DNA of 64,000 bases from Dipteris shenzhenensis (lineage: Eukaryota; Polypodiophyta; Polypodiopsida; Gleicheniales), in NCBI GenBank assembly GCA_047967505.1, contig CM106540.1; one strand, written 5' to 3'. Every line of letters begins with the position of its first letter. Positions within the stretch are counted from its first letter, which is position 1. A program made the position numbers and the translations under genes. The notes below the pieces were generated by a model, which searched no databases, was not told the DNA's origin, and was given only the letters and a program-made list of their open reading frames with translations. Shown here one piece after another: positions 1 to 10,901 of the stretch.

Positions 1-96
1 GGAGTTTGTCCTTTGCAGATGGTGATCGAAGAGGGCAGCATTTTGCAAGACGCACTGAAGCACGAGGAAGCCCATGTCCACACCTTGAAAATTTGA
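1..96 (+). CDS. EF-hand protein, C-terminal end only (paralogue of 57018-57437)
   Basis: Frame 1 is open from the first base to TGA at 94-96 and gives 31 residues. They align with the C-terminus of the complete EF-hand protein at 57018-57437: PLQMVIEEGSILQD here against PLQMVIENGSILQD there, followed by a KHEE motif in both. The gene continues to the left of the window, where the two EF-hands should lie. The last residues (HVHTLKI) differ from the paralogue. The piece is too short for an ORF caller, but the 14-residue near-identity plus the following KHEE leaves little doubt. The role, Ca2+ binding in a small plant EF-hand protein, is inferred from the paralogue. Confidence 0.85.
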   Translation, partial: GVCPLQMVIEEGSILQDALKHEEAHVHTLKI

Positions 97-470
97 CTCT
101 CTTTGAGGGTGGCTGCTTAAGAACTTGAAATTTCAGTAGAGTGACAGGGCTAATTCATAATCTATAGTAAACAGAGACCTAATAACTTGTATCCAATTTA
201 TGTTGATGTGTTTGGAATGGCAGAAAAAGTACATACAATTTCATCGTCAGATGTTTTAATAAAATTTTCATATTTTCATGAGTTCGATAGCTTCACATTG
301 TGTAAGACGAGGCTTCGGAACAAAATTTTGTACATAGACAGAGGACATTGGACTTTTTGAATGGAGTTTTCTTGTAATGGGAGTAATTTGTAAACATGAA
401 ACTATGTACGCATATTATTTTGGCTTGGAAATAAAACTTTTATGCAGCAGGATTGTACATTACATGCCTG
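97..470 (+). other. 3' untranslated region with poly(A) signal
   Basis: AT-rich non-coding sequence follows the stop codon. AATAAA stands at 430-435, about 335 bp downstream, and is the best poly(A) signal candidate. From 470 to 754 I see no gene, only non-coding DNA up to the copia-1 target site. Confidence 0.45.
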
Positions 471-759
471 AACCAATTGCACAGCAACAAAAGCGTCAAG
501 GCCATAGTTTGTTCTTTAGATGACTTTCGATGAAGGATAGAAAATTGGATGCATGGCCATTGCCTGCATGAAGGACATTAATATAATGCTGACGGACAAT
601 TGAACTCATTTTTTATGGAGAATGCAAACGATCAGGATCGTCGTATTTCGCGTACAAATCAAATTGAGCTCGGGTCCATGATTGATGATTGACGCACGGA
701 AATAATATTGCCCTATATTACTTCTCTTCACGATGTAGGAAGCTTTTAGAATAGAAGCA

Positions 760-1016
760 TGTGAGTGTGAGGAAGAATGACGATGCGAACAAAGGCAAAA
801 GAGCAATCAAAGACGCAGTTGGACGACAGAGGTGGAGAACAACAAGACTGCGTGTGTATTGCATTATGGAGTTGCTCTTTTGTAAGAGGATACAAGTGAA
901 TATCAAGAACCTCAAGAACTGAGGGTGAGTCGAACAGACTCACCCAAACAACTAACTGACATCGGTACTCAATTGATATGGGATCTGGTAGCGGATGCTG
1001 ACCAGATACCCTCACA
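760..1016 (-). repeat. Copia-1 3' LTR
   Basis: 257 bp, TGTGAG...CTCACA, a diverged match of 5187-5441. It directly adjoins the purine tract and carries the left target duplication. Confidence 0.9.
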
Positions 1017-1025
1017 ATCCCTCCC

Positions 1026-2615
1026 TCAATTGAGAGGCGATGTAATCGGGACTAAGCCAATGCCAGTCCTTAGGAATACAAATCTATCTTTAGCAAATGC
1101 CTTTGTAAATAAGTTTATTGTCCAACCGCCAACATGCTTGCAGAGCAGTTGCAGTTCTTCGCGTTGAACTAAGTCGCGAACGTAGTGGTATTGTAATTCG
1201 ACATACTTGCTGCATTTGTGTTGGCAACCATTTTTTGCAAGGCAGATGCATCCGTTGTTGTCGTTGTAGAGGATGGTGGAGGAGAATGTGATCCCCAAAT
1301 TCTTTGACAAGTGTGGTGATCCACACATGCTCTTTTGATGCTTGACAGAGTTAGCTTCGGTGGAGGATAAAGCAATGGATCGTTGTTTAGTGCATGACCA
1401 GGAAATGGGGCCACCGCCAAGGATGAAGACATTGCCACTGGTGGATCGTCGATCATCATGGTCACCTACCCAGTCAGAGTCGACATAGCCATAAATGTGA
1501 GGGGATTGGCCGAGTAATGGATGCCAAAATGGGAAGTGCCCTTCAGGTAATGAAGTAAGCGCTTGGTAGCAACCCAGTGCTGCATCCCGGGATTTGTCAT
1601 GAATTGAGCAAGACGTGTGACGGCGGTGGAGATATCTCGCCGAGTGTAGACCATGGCATACATGAGGGATCCAAGAATGGTGCGATAAGGAATGGGTTCC
1701 ATACGGTGCTGATCTTCTGGTGTAGCCAGACACACGTCTTTGGTGAGGTGGACATTTGGGTCGAGGGGTGTACTGACAGGAGTGCTATCATTCATGTTGT
1801 ATTTTTCGAGCATTTGCTGGATGTATCATTGCTGGTGAAGCCACATCTTTCCATTTTTGTTGTCACAATGAATTTGGATGCCCAAGCAGTAATGGATGGC
1901 ACCCAAATCGGTCATGGAGAACTCGGATTGTAGCTCAAGTTTGAAGAGGTTGAGGCGAGGGATGCCATTGCAGAGAAGGATAAGATCGTCGACATACAAT
2001 GCGATGATAAGAAAAAGAGATGTTGCATTGTAGACATGCAAACTGGGGTCGCTATAACATCTGTGAAATCCTCGATTGCGGAAGGAGTCGATTTTAAGGT
2101 ACCATGATCATGAAGCTTGTTTGAGACCATATAAAGCTTTACGAAGGCGACATGCTGTACCTGCTGAGTGAGGAAAACCTGGAGGATGTTGAAGGTATAA
2201 TATTTCTTCTGTGAGCTCTCCATGAAGGAAAGCCGTTTGCACATCTAGTTGATGAATGTGCAGGTTGTGTATGGTACCCCAAGCAAGAAGAAGACGAATG
2301 GATGCGATGCGTACAACGGGGGTGAATGTGTCGTTGAGGTCAATGCCCTCTTGCTGTGTAAATCCTCGAGCCACCAAGCGTGCCTTGAATTGAGCTGTTT
2401 CTAAGGTATTTGATTTTGTATATCCATTTGCACCCAATCATTTTGCATCTTGGTGGAAGCGCAACAACATCCCAGGTGCCATTTTTTTGGATGGAAATCA
2501 ATTTGTTGTCCATGGTGGCTGCTTCCCATTCGGGCCAGAATGGGGAAGCCCGGGCTTCAGCGAGGCTAAATGGTTCAAATATGTGGTCGTGAGGCCAATT
2601 GGAGTCGTGGCACAC
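1026..2615 (-). pseudogene. Copia-1 reverse transcriptase and RNase H remnant
   Basis: Overlapping frames give the copia RT sequence: NGTWDVVALPP and CKWIYKIK (2615-2340), [17 protein letters not shown] with the [13 protein letters not shown] motif (2437-2108), the catalytic YVDDLI (2041-1826), and the RNase H part with a VDSDWVGD-like aspartate motif and ALSSTEA (1733-1026). At least four frame changes separate them. Confidence 0.85.
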
Positions 2616-2619
2616 GATT

Positions 2620-4102
2620 TAGTAGGTAGACGGTCGTCGAGGCAGCCTCTGCCCATAGAAATTTGGGAACTCCTTCGTGATGGAGCATGCAACGCGTGAG
2701 TTCCAAGTTCGAACGGTTTTCTATTTCTGCTATGCTATTCTGCTCCGGTGTGTAATGGATTGTGAACTCGTGGTGTATGCCAGCATCTGTGCAGAATTTC
2801 TAAAATCGAGCATTGCGGTATTCACCTCCATTGTCCGATCGAAGACGATGAATGTGGCGGCCAGTTTGATTCTCAATGAGGGACTTCAGTTGGACAGAAT
2901 TTCTCAAAAATTTTGTCTTTGTGTTTCAAGAAAAAATTGAACATGAATCGGGAATAGTCATCAAGAAACGTCACAAAGTACCTGGACCCGCCGAGTGAGG
3001 TTTGTTGGAAGGGGCCGCATACGTCTCAGGGGATGAGATCGAGAAGCCCTATGGTGCAATTCCCGTCGTGGCGTGGAAATGGTTATTTGTGTGTTTTGCC
3101 ATAAACACATCCTTCACATAGAGTGGGCAGGAGCCTTTCTCATAGTCGAACCCGTCAACTAATTTGTTGGAGGAAATTTGTTCTAGTTTTCTCGTATTGA
3201 TGCGACCAAAGCGTCAATGCCACAAGGAGTCCTGGCGAGCTTTAGCGACAACAACGAATGTCTATGTTGATGCGTGAGGATGGTGTATGAGAGCATTTAG
3301 ATGATAGAGGCCTTCATGGCGATGACCTTGGGCGCATGAAGAATTGTACATTGCCCTCCAAGGATGTTTTTATCGAAGTTATGCTTATATATTAATATAA
3401 AATCTTGGTAAAAGTTTTCAATAACATTTTTTAAGTTTCACAATATTAGTAGAGTGTAGTTATTTTTTATATATTTTCTGTTGAATTTTGAAGGAAAAAA
3501 TGTGAATCCTGGCCAAACTTTATATTTTTTTGCATAAAAGTTTCAAATCTTGGCAAAACTTTACATTTTTTTGAAACATTTATTTTTATTAGGGAATACA
3601 AACTTTCGACACCAATATAAAAGTTTAGCTTCTTAACGAAACTAACTTGAAAAAATCATCCCTGTTGCCCTCCTTGAAAGTGTACTACTAAACCTTTAGA
3701 ATCAAGGGTGCTGACAGATAAGAGATTACTTGCAAGTTGTGGCACATGCAGGACATCGTGAATGACTGCTAGATTCCCCGTGTGCAGTTGGATGGTGACA
3801 TTTCCTTGACCAGCTACAATGATGGAAGCATTGTCACCTACGACTACATCTTTCTCCTTCGAAAGATGTGTGTAGGAGTAAAAAGCTTCCTTATCAAAAC
3901 ACATGTGACAATTGGCACCAGAGTCGAGGTACCAGTGCATGTAAGGGTCACAATGCTTATTATGCATCCCCCTGGATGAAAAAGCATACTCCACTGTGGA
4001 GTGGACCGAGGTTTCTTCCTCTTGAAGTAGCATGATGAGGGCTTGGGGTGTGGATGAATTACTTTGGACTTGGGCTAGATGCACACGCATCTGGTCACGC
4101 AA
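2620..4102 (-). pseudogene. Copia-1 protease and integrase remnant, split by a MITE
   Basis: The stretch 4102-3665 has the retropepsin motif WYLDSGANCHM and the following copia pattern (DVLHVPQLASNLLSV). The frame breaks at 3664 because a 306-bp MITE is inserted; it resumes at 3358 with the codons that should follow (GGQ...CTILHA). Beyond that the GAG-pre-integrase and integrase core are only recognisable in short pieces, with stops in every frame. Confidence 0.7.
3359..3664 (-). mobile_element. hAT-like MITE, copy 1, inside copia-1
   Basis: A 306-bp AT-rich insert with 8-bp target duplications TTGCCCTC at 3351-3358 and 3665-3672. The ends are imperfect inverted repeats: CAAGGATG...AAGTT on the left, and CAGGGATG...CAAGTT on the opposite strand from the right. 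The 8-bp duplication and CAGGGATG tip fit the hAT superfamily (Ac tips are of this type). It has no coding capacity. A longer relative lies at 53738-54264. Removing it restores the copia-1 protease reading. Confidence 0.85.
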
Positions 4103-4123
4103 TTTATGATCTTGTAGACGTTT

Positions 4124-5054
4124 TCAAATGTTTTTTACGAAGTGACCTAGCTCATTGCAGTAATAACAAATGGTGTCTGACCTGATGTTTTTGTTGGGAT
4201 TGGAGCATTTCGTGAAGCATTCTGGATGATTGTTGGGATGGCTTGATTGCTTCCCACTGTCTGGATACCTTTTTGGCACATTGGAACGTCTGGTGAGCAA
4301 GGCGTGTTCTTCTTTGGTTGTCATGCTCATTCGGCGAGCCTCTTCTTGTAGGAGTTGATTGTTGACTTTGGTTACCATGAGGGTCTCTCCGCATCCTTCA
4401 AGTGTCATGATGAGTAGATCATATGAACTGGGCATGCTGCTTAAGATTGTGAAGGCAAGTTGGTTCGCACGAATGGGTGTGCCTACAGCATCCAGTTGTC
4501 GCACTAAACCTTTGATTTTTTTGAGATGGGGGTCAACCGACTCTCCTTCTTTCAGTTTGAGCGAACTAAGATGATGTTGAAGTGTCAAGATGCTACCCAC
4601 ATTCCCGACCTCGTAAGTTTCATGGAGTAATTCCCAAGTGTCACATGCACTAGCGCATGCTTTCGCATGCTTTCACTTGGCTTGCAGGAGCATCTCGCAA
4701 GGTGAGACAAATGATCAGCTTTGCTTATTGTTCATGGGCTTCAAAGTAGAGGAGGTCAGGTGTGTTGTTGACTCTAGGCATTGGTGTGATAACAACCGGA
4801 ATAGTTGAGTATATTGCAGGTGCAGGCACTTGGGTGGAGTTGCTTGCAGTGGCTGGCACAGCTGCTGGGCCAGCAGATTCACTGCCTCCATTGTTTAAGG
4901 GGTGGTCATCAATCGTTTCTTCTCCTATGATGATGCGCCAAACTTATTTTTCTTCAAGTACCAGCCGAATTTTCCATTTCCACAACCGATAGTTGGGTCC
5001 TTCCAGCCGTTCAAGAATGCGTGAATTGAGAAGGGCAATGGGATCAAAAGCCAT
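4124..5054 (-). pseudogene. Copia-1 gag remnant
   Basis: Reading starts at the ATG at 5054, 133 bp inside the 5' LTR. It shows the copia gag opening motif (GPNYRLWKWKIRLVL), a stop shortly after, and then a longer open stretch from 4600 (UBN2-type gag helical region). It ends in a CCHC zinc knuckle (CYYCNELGHFVKN) whose last Cys is lost next to a stop at 4124. Gag forms the virus-like particle and binds the RNA. Confidence 0.8.
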
Positions 5055-5186
5055 GAGGATGATTGGGAATGAAGAGCAAGTGAGGCATAAATGTGTGGGC
5101 AAGGAATGGGGAGGAGATACGATGGAGTGGAGAAAATAGAGAGTTGGGGACGATCAGCGAGAACGAAGTTGTGGGCCCATAACCAT

Positions 5187-5441
5187 TGTGAGTGTGAGGA
5201 AGAATGACGATGCGAACAAAGGCAAGAGAGCAATCAAAGACACAGTTGGATGACATAGGTGGAGAACAACAAGACTGCGTGTGTATTGCATTATGGAGTT
5301 ACTCTTTTGTAAGAGGATACAAGTAAATCTCAAGAAGTGAGGGTGAGTCAAATAGACTCACCCAAATAAGAGCTAGCTAACTAACATTGATACTCAATTG
5401 ATATGGGATATGGTAGCAGATGCTGACCAAATACCCTCACA
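5187..5441 (-). repeat. Copia-1 5' LTR
   Basis: 255 bp, the partner of 760-1016, followed by the right AAGCA target duplication at 5442-5446. Confidence 0.9.
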
Positions 5442-5446
5442 AAGCA

Positions 5447-6039
5447 TATAAAGACAATCCGCTCTTAGGCTGTGTTAACCAAGATTGCTTTGTATCTTCA
5501 TTACTTCATATAGGTCTTTCAAACACGACCTATAAAAGCAACCCATAGTGCTTAATTTGTGGAAAGTTTGTGATGGTCTGCACAATTTGGTTACGAACAA
5601 GGTATTCTACTTGAGCATGCATATGCCCAAAGAGGGTCCACAAGGACAACATTAGAAACCAAAATACTACAAGTTCTCATACTTGAGAAGAAATGGTAGA
5701 GTCAACTCTGATCATTCTTTTTATTGTCTGGGAATCCTTTGTTCTTTGCTATGACTAAGAGGTTCTAAAAACTCACAGTCATAACTTGATGTGGAGAAGC
5801 AAAGTGAAACGTGCAGAAAGCATTCGAACCGATCTTCAGAAACATCCATTGTGGCTTGATGATTGAAGTATTGCAATACCTCTTCCAGTGAATACATCTG
5901 TTCATCATTCATGTATCACAATGTATTAACGGCAAGTAGCACCTCTGCTTAGTAGCAACAAATATTGACACACACCAAGTACATTGTATGCATTAATTGA
6001 CAATTTATGTTCTGGTGTTCCTAATTTCTTATGGGAGAA
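5447..6039. other. Non-coding or unrecognised sequence
   Basis: No gene is supported. A short minus-strand open stretch (5721-5912) holds an aromatic-rich peptide I do not recognise. It may belong with the degraded repeat that follows. Confidence 0.3.
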
Positions 6040-7010
6040 ACAGTCCTTTGACTTCATAACGACACACAAGAAACATTGGCTTTCCCCACCTAGCATCATT
6101 ACTGCAACAATAAACTTGCCATAAGGAGCATGAAACATGTCTCCAAGCATCACCTTCAAGAACTCGGGAATAACTATTTTTAAAGGTGAAAATTATGTTA
6201 TTCTTTTCTTTCAAAAAAGATAACCTTTATTAAAGGAAGACAAAATTTAATATTTAAAAAAAGAAAGAAATTGCCTCCTATATAGGAAGACAACTCAAAC
6301 AATAGATAGATAAAAGCAAATGCTTTTTGTCGAGGAAGGTTAGTGTCTGATTCAAGTTGTCTATTACTGTAATGTTGCACCCAATTTCTTCACCATATTC
6401 TAAAACTTCCAAACTTGAGAAATCACCAATTCCCTTACTAATTGCCAAAGACTAAAGAGCATTTCATTTAACCTACCTCTATCTCCAAGAATGGTAATCC
6501 TCCCATGAAGGCTGAGAATGTAAGTGGAAAACCTTTGGAGCCATTTACTAACATTCTGGTAATTGAGTAATTCCAAAAGGCATGTAAGTGAGTCTCCTTG
6601 TTTATCTTACACAAAGGACACAGTGGAGAAATCTTAGGGTTCCATTTGGCCCTTATAGGAATCTTGCAGATAGATACCATCCTTAACAAAAGATTAAGAT
6701 TGAATGAAAAGGTCACCTTCCAAGTTCAAGATAGCTTGTATCTCCAAACTAAAATATTGTCAGATGGGGCATAAGGAGCCCATTGATCCGATCCTAGGCC
6801 ATAAGAGCAACCCACAACACATTTTCTGTTCTAAAATCCTTGAAAGAATAGCACTCCAAAGGCTTCCCTACGATAGTTGCAAATCCTTAAAATTCCTCAG
6901 ACTCTCTAAGGATTGCACAAGTCAACGAAGTCTCTTTAACTATCGCCATGAGCATGCATACTATTCTGGTTCCCCTTATAGATAGTTAGACTTGATTGAA
7001 AACTAAGCCT
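6040..7010 (-). mobile_element. LINE-associated repeat, 3' part, copy 1
   Basis: The minus strand at 6716-6468 encodes a reverse-transcriptase zinc-binding domain (zf-RVT) of plant L1-type LINEs: a hydrophobic LNLLLRMV stretch, then CPLCKINKETHLHAFW. Sequence on both sides matches 41465-41688 plus 44035-44720, so the repeat unit is about 1 kb. Further left it contains a minus-strand peptide (GDMFHAPYGKFIVAVMMLGG) shared with the second copy but of no known family. All frames are broken. Confidence 0.65.
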
Positions 7011-7039
7011 ATTGACTGACAACCAATTATACAAGCCTG

Positions 7040-7198
7040 GATCCCTCACATCCCTATTGAGGATGGTGTAAATTGTGCCATAACTTAAGGGCATTAGGGG
7101 CAAACCCTAACCCTAGTCCTAACCCTAATGGGTTCTCATGTATATATTCATGTTTATGTTCAATACAACATATTGCACAGGTAGCTGTATCATGTGCA

Positions 7199-7248
<50 letters not shown>

Positions 7249-7268
7249 ATTTTTCATGGTATGAGAGC
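7040..7268 (+). repeat. LTR remnant with primer-binding site
   Basis: Related to 41124-41290. It contains a GTAAATTG start region, three CCCTAA-type words, a (CT)n tract (about 7202-7247) and ends TTTTTCA. TGGTATGAGAGC follows at 7257-7268, one base away from the initiator-Met tRNA primer site TGGTATCAGAGC. It therefore looks like the R/U5 end of a copia-type LTR joined to its primer site, without an intact element behind it. Confidence 0.55.
7202..7248. repeat. (CT)n microsatellite
   Basis: An uninterrupted run of CT dinucleotides inside the LTR remnant. Confidence 0.95.
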
Positions 7269-7274
7269 AATATG

Positions 7275-7480
7275 TGCATGTGTGGGCACAGTGACTACAT
7301 GAGTACAACTTCCATGATCCTATACATAGATGTGCATTTCCCCCTATGGGTCATCCTTTTCCTTTGGGAATAAAACCCAGAAGATAAGCTGAAGGGAAGA
7401 GGAAGGAAATCCCAAAAATAAGATGCCTACCTGGATCAAAGATTGGTCGATCAAAAGATGATGACATGAAGAATAGTGTG
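7275..7480 (-). repeat. Inverted U3/internal piece of the same LTR family
   Basis: The reverse complement of this stretch matches 40790-41010, including a GATCAACCA-like start, GGGTTTTATTCC, GATGACCCA and AATGCACAT. At 40790-41290 the two parts are collinear, here they are head to head, so the locus is rearranged. From 7481 to 8265 I see no gene or named repeat. Confidence 0.5.
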
Positions 7481-8265
7481 TATGGCTACAACAACTTCGA
7501 CAGGAAAGGCTACTCAGACCCTCACCTTGTAGACTCCTAACACGGCCTAGACCAAAGCGCCCATAATCTACCACTTCATTATCACCTCTGCAATGCCACA
7601 TTAGTAACATGCCAAGCCATCATACCCATGTCATCAGTGCCACACACGCATACTTTTATGTAACCTGCACGTGACCCATAGTTCCACATCAATAGATGCA
7701 CCCTCCATCCACATCATCATTTTTGGGCCCTTTTGTGATCAAAGTGTGGCCATGAACTTTCGGAAGCTATAACTTTTGATTCAGGTGGAATTTGGAGGAG
7801 CTAGAAAAATAAAAAATGATCAACAATTTCTTTTTTATTTTTTTTGTAGGTTAGGGGAATTCAATCCTCATCATCAAAACCACCTCCTGATCCATTGCAG
7901 TGCACCCAACACATAAAATGAATCGAGGTAAAATTCTTTTACAGAATTTTGTGCTTTGATGTGGTCTAGCTATAGACAAGAAAGACATAGAGGAGATTAA
8001 ACTCCACCAAGCCAAGTAAGACATTGCCATATCACTCGATTAGTACCCACTGGCACTTGTCCCTTTGAATCTATCACCAATATACACATTCATACATCTG
8101 ACACCAGCTTAGCCTCTCAAGTGGCATTCGGTAGTTTAGTACTGAACAATGTGACACTTGGTAGAGTGATCTTCCTCACATTTGGGATTGCTACATACAC
8201 ATATGCCACCCATGTATAATCATATTCGTGCAAGACAAAGGGTTGTAATAGGTCTTGATCATTAG

Positions 8266-8660
8266 AGTTTGGAAGCTCCTCTTACCTTGGATGAGCTTAA
8301 GGAAGCAATGCTAGCCATGAAAGATGGCAAAACTCCTGGAGAAGATAGCTTTCCATTGAATTCTACAAGGTCTTTTGGGAGTGGATAGGCCCTAGACATC
8401 TGGAGGTATGGTAGGAAAGTATCTCCACCCCTTCTCTCCCTGATCACCTAAATAGTGGAATAGTCAAACTTATTCCAAAGGATGGAAGAAAAGATTTAAT
8501 AAAAAACTAGAAACCTCTGACGATGCTTAACTGCAACTACAATATCTTTGCCAAGGCAATAGCACTAAGAATCCAACACAAGATAGAAAGATGGATTTTG
8601 CAGGAACAAAAGGGAATTGGGGTTCATAAAAGGGAGACACCTCCTAGAGGCTATTGTAAA
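8266..8660 (+). mobile_element. L1-type LINE fragment, N-terminal part of reverse transcriptase
   Basis: Plus-strand reading gives LTLDELKEAMLAMKDGKTPGE, then an FW..W stretch, GIVKLIPKDGRKD and FAKAIALRIQHKI. This is the start of the LINE RT domain (the usual pattern is KAPGPDGF ... LIPKKG). Stops and frame changes break it. It ends abruptly where the copia-2 LTR begins near 8690, so copia-2 or a later deletion cut it. Confidence 0.75.
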
Positions 8661-8689
8661 TATTTAGGAAGGTTGTGAGCAGGCTAGGG

Positions 8690-9015
8690 CAGCCCAGAGC
8701 CATTTGGGATCATCTGAGGCTCCAAACGGGCCCCGCAACCCGAGAGTGGGCTGGCCCAGGAAATGCTCCATCTACCCTCAGTGCAATCAGTCAAGGGATG
8801 CCTTCCCGCACTTGCATGTAGCCTAGTTGGTGGTGTGCCAACTCTATCTGAAGCCATCCAGCCATCAGGCCACACATGGCCCCCATCTAGTGTCCAAACC
8901 AGGACCTACCAGATAACCGAGCTACTCAAATGCTCTCTCCTCATATGGGGGGCTTACAAGTAGAGTTAGCTGGTTCCTGCGTAGTTACACGAGAGTGGAG
9001 CATTGATATCTAACA
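8690..9015 (-). repeat. Copia-2 3' LTR, truncated
   Basis: It matches the inner 330 bp or so of 13088-13814 (from GGGATCATCTGAGGCTCC to GATATCTAACA) and lacks the rest. The outer break adjoins LINE sequence. Confidence 0.88.
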
Positions 9016-9045
9016 CCGCCCCTCAATGTCCACCCACAAGTGAAC

Positions 9046-10776
9046 TTACTTTTTCAGCCCAATGCCATCTCGATGAAGATGCCTCTCCAGCAAGTCTCTT
9101 CCAAGAGCCTTCGTGAAGATGTCGATAGCATTCTCTGTAGTTGAACAATACACCAAGTCGACTTCTCCATCCATGATGAGCTCGCGTACAAAGTGATATT
9201 GAATCTCAATGTGTTTTGTGCGAGCATGGAACACCGGGTTCTTTGCAATCACCATGCAACTCTAATTGTTACATGATAACTACATAGGCTTGTTCTGCAC
9301 TACACCCATGTTCCCCAAAATCCTCCTCAACCACATTGTCTCGCAAGAAGCAAAGCATGCAGATTTGTACTTGGCCTCGGTAGAAGAAAGTGCAACTGTG
9401 GGTTGCTTCTTGCTGACCCATGACACAACTCCAGATCCAAGTGAGAAACAGTACCCTGTCACTGATGATCTCCTACTGTCCATGTCTCCTGCCCAATCCG
9501 AGTCATAGAATCTGGTCAAGATGCCCTTGGTATAGGTGATGCCATAATCAAGTGTGCCTTTGATGTATTTCAGCACTCGCATCCCTGCTCTCCAATGGTT
9601 CTCCCGAGGCTTATTAGAAAACTTGCTTAGTACACCAGTCGCAAAACTGATGTCCGGCCGTGTGTTGCACAGGTAAATCAAGCTACCCACAAGCCTTCTG
9701 TACTTTGCTTCCTCCACCAGTGGTGATGAATCCTTGTTTGAGAGCTTCATGTCAACCTCCATAGGGGTACAAACTGTCTTGCACTCAGCCATGCCAACAT
9801 ACTTCAGCTGTGAAATGAAGATCTGTTTTGGCTCCTGCCAAACTTCAATCCCCAAATAGAAATGCATCAATCTAAGGTCTATCATCTCAAACTCTCTTCC
9901 TAGCAAATGCTTCGTCTGCGAGATCTTCTCTTCATGGTTCCCTATTATGACAAGGTCATCCACATAAAGGACCACGATCATACACCTGCATCCTTCTCTA
10001 AAGATATACAAATTTGCATTAGATGGGCTCCTCCTGAACCCGTTTTGCAGAAAGTAGGCATCAATTCGCTGGTACCACGCTTGTGGGGCCTGTTTCAGCC
10101 CGAAAAGTGCCTTCTTTAGTTTGTAGACTTTACCTTCTAAACTGGGGATCTCAAAACCTGGTGGTTGTTCCACGTATACCTCCTCCTTGAGATCTCCATT
10201 CAAAAAGGCGGATTTCACATCCATCTGAAACATGGGCCAACTTCCCTGAGCAGCTAAAGCCAAAACACTACGAATTGTGGTTAGTCGAGCTATGGGAGCA
10301 AAAGTATCTTGATAATCAAAACCATGTACCTGTGCAAATCCTTTTGCCATGAGCCGAGCCTTGTACTTATCCAACATGCCTTCGGACTTGTACTTGGTCT
10401 TGTACACCCACTTGGTTCTGATTACCTTGCATTTTGGTGGTCGATCCATAAGGCCCCAAGGGTTGTTCTTCATTATGGAGCCATACTCCGACTGCATAGC
10501 CTCCATCCACCTATCATCACCCTGTGCCTCTTCAAGACACTTGGGTTCATCAGCATGGATCACTTCTATCATCGAAGCATAGTTGACCAAGTGTTTCTGC
10601 GCCCTTCTTTGCTCCTCTAATCGCTTGGACCGATGGTGTTCGGATGGTTCCTCCTCAATGGCTGGAGGTTCTTTGCCATCCAAAAGCTGCTTTACCCACT
10701 TCGGGAATGGCCGTTGCCATTGTGGTTGTGCAAGCTCTTCTTCATCTTCTTTGTCTTGAATCGTCCCAAGCACCAT
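9046..10776 (-). pseudogene. Copia-2 reverse transcriptase and RNase H
   Basis: One open frame of 498 residues (10776-9280) runs through KVIRTKWVYKTK, the QMDVKSAFLNGDL motif, catalytic LYVDDLV, SLIYLCNTRPDISFA and the RNase H part YDSDWAGD with ALSSTEA. A stop at 9280 separates it from the RNase H end (9255-9046, KHIEIQYHFVRE, DIFTKAL). This is the best preserved pol domain of the minus-strand elements in the window. Confidence 0.9.
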
Positions 10777-10901
10777 TGGGGGAGTTCGGTTTGCTGTTGG
10801 TGGTGGTATTGGATGGATATCCTCGTCCTAGTTATCTGGGAAGGAAGCATCCTCCTCCAATTGATGCGGCTATTCTGAGAAGACCACATCGCGACTTACA
10901 A

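Larger units (their letters stand above)
760..5441 (-). mobile_element. Copia-1, complete but decayed Ty1/copia retrotransposon
   Basis: Two LTRs (760-1016 and 5187-5441) bound a gag-pol region read on the minus strand. The LTRs begin TGTGAG and end CTCACA, so their tips are inverted repeats. A perfect 5-bp target duplication AAGCA lies at 755-759 and 5442-5446, which fixes the ends. A purine tract (minus-strand TTGAGGGAGGGAT, from 1029 down to 1017) abuts the 3' LTR. Next to the 5' LTR the minus strand reads ATGGTTATGGGCCC, a weak primer-site candidate. Order gag, protease, integrase, RT, RNase H is the Ty1/copia order. The coding region has many frameshifts and stops and a hAT-like MITE inside. 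The LTR copies differ at many sites, so this insertion is older than copia-3 or copia-4. Confidence 0.92.

Noticed and set aside
7105-7135. Telomere-like CCCTAA words
   Set aside because: Only three imperfect copies inside an LTR remnant, also seen near 41168; not a telomeric array.
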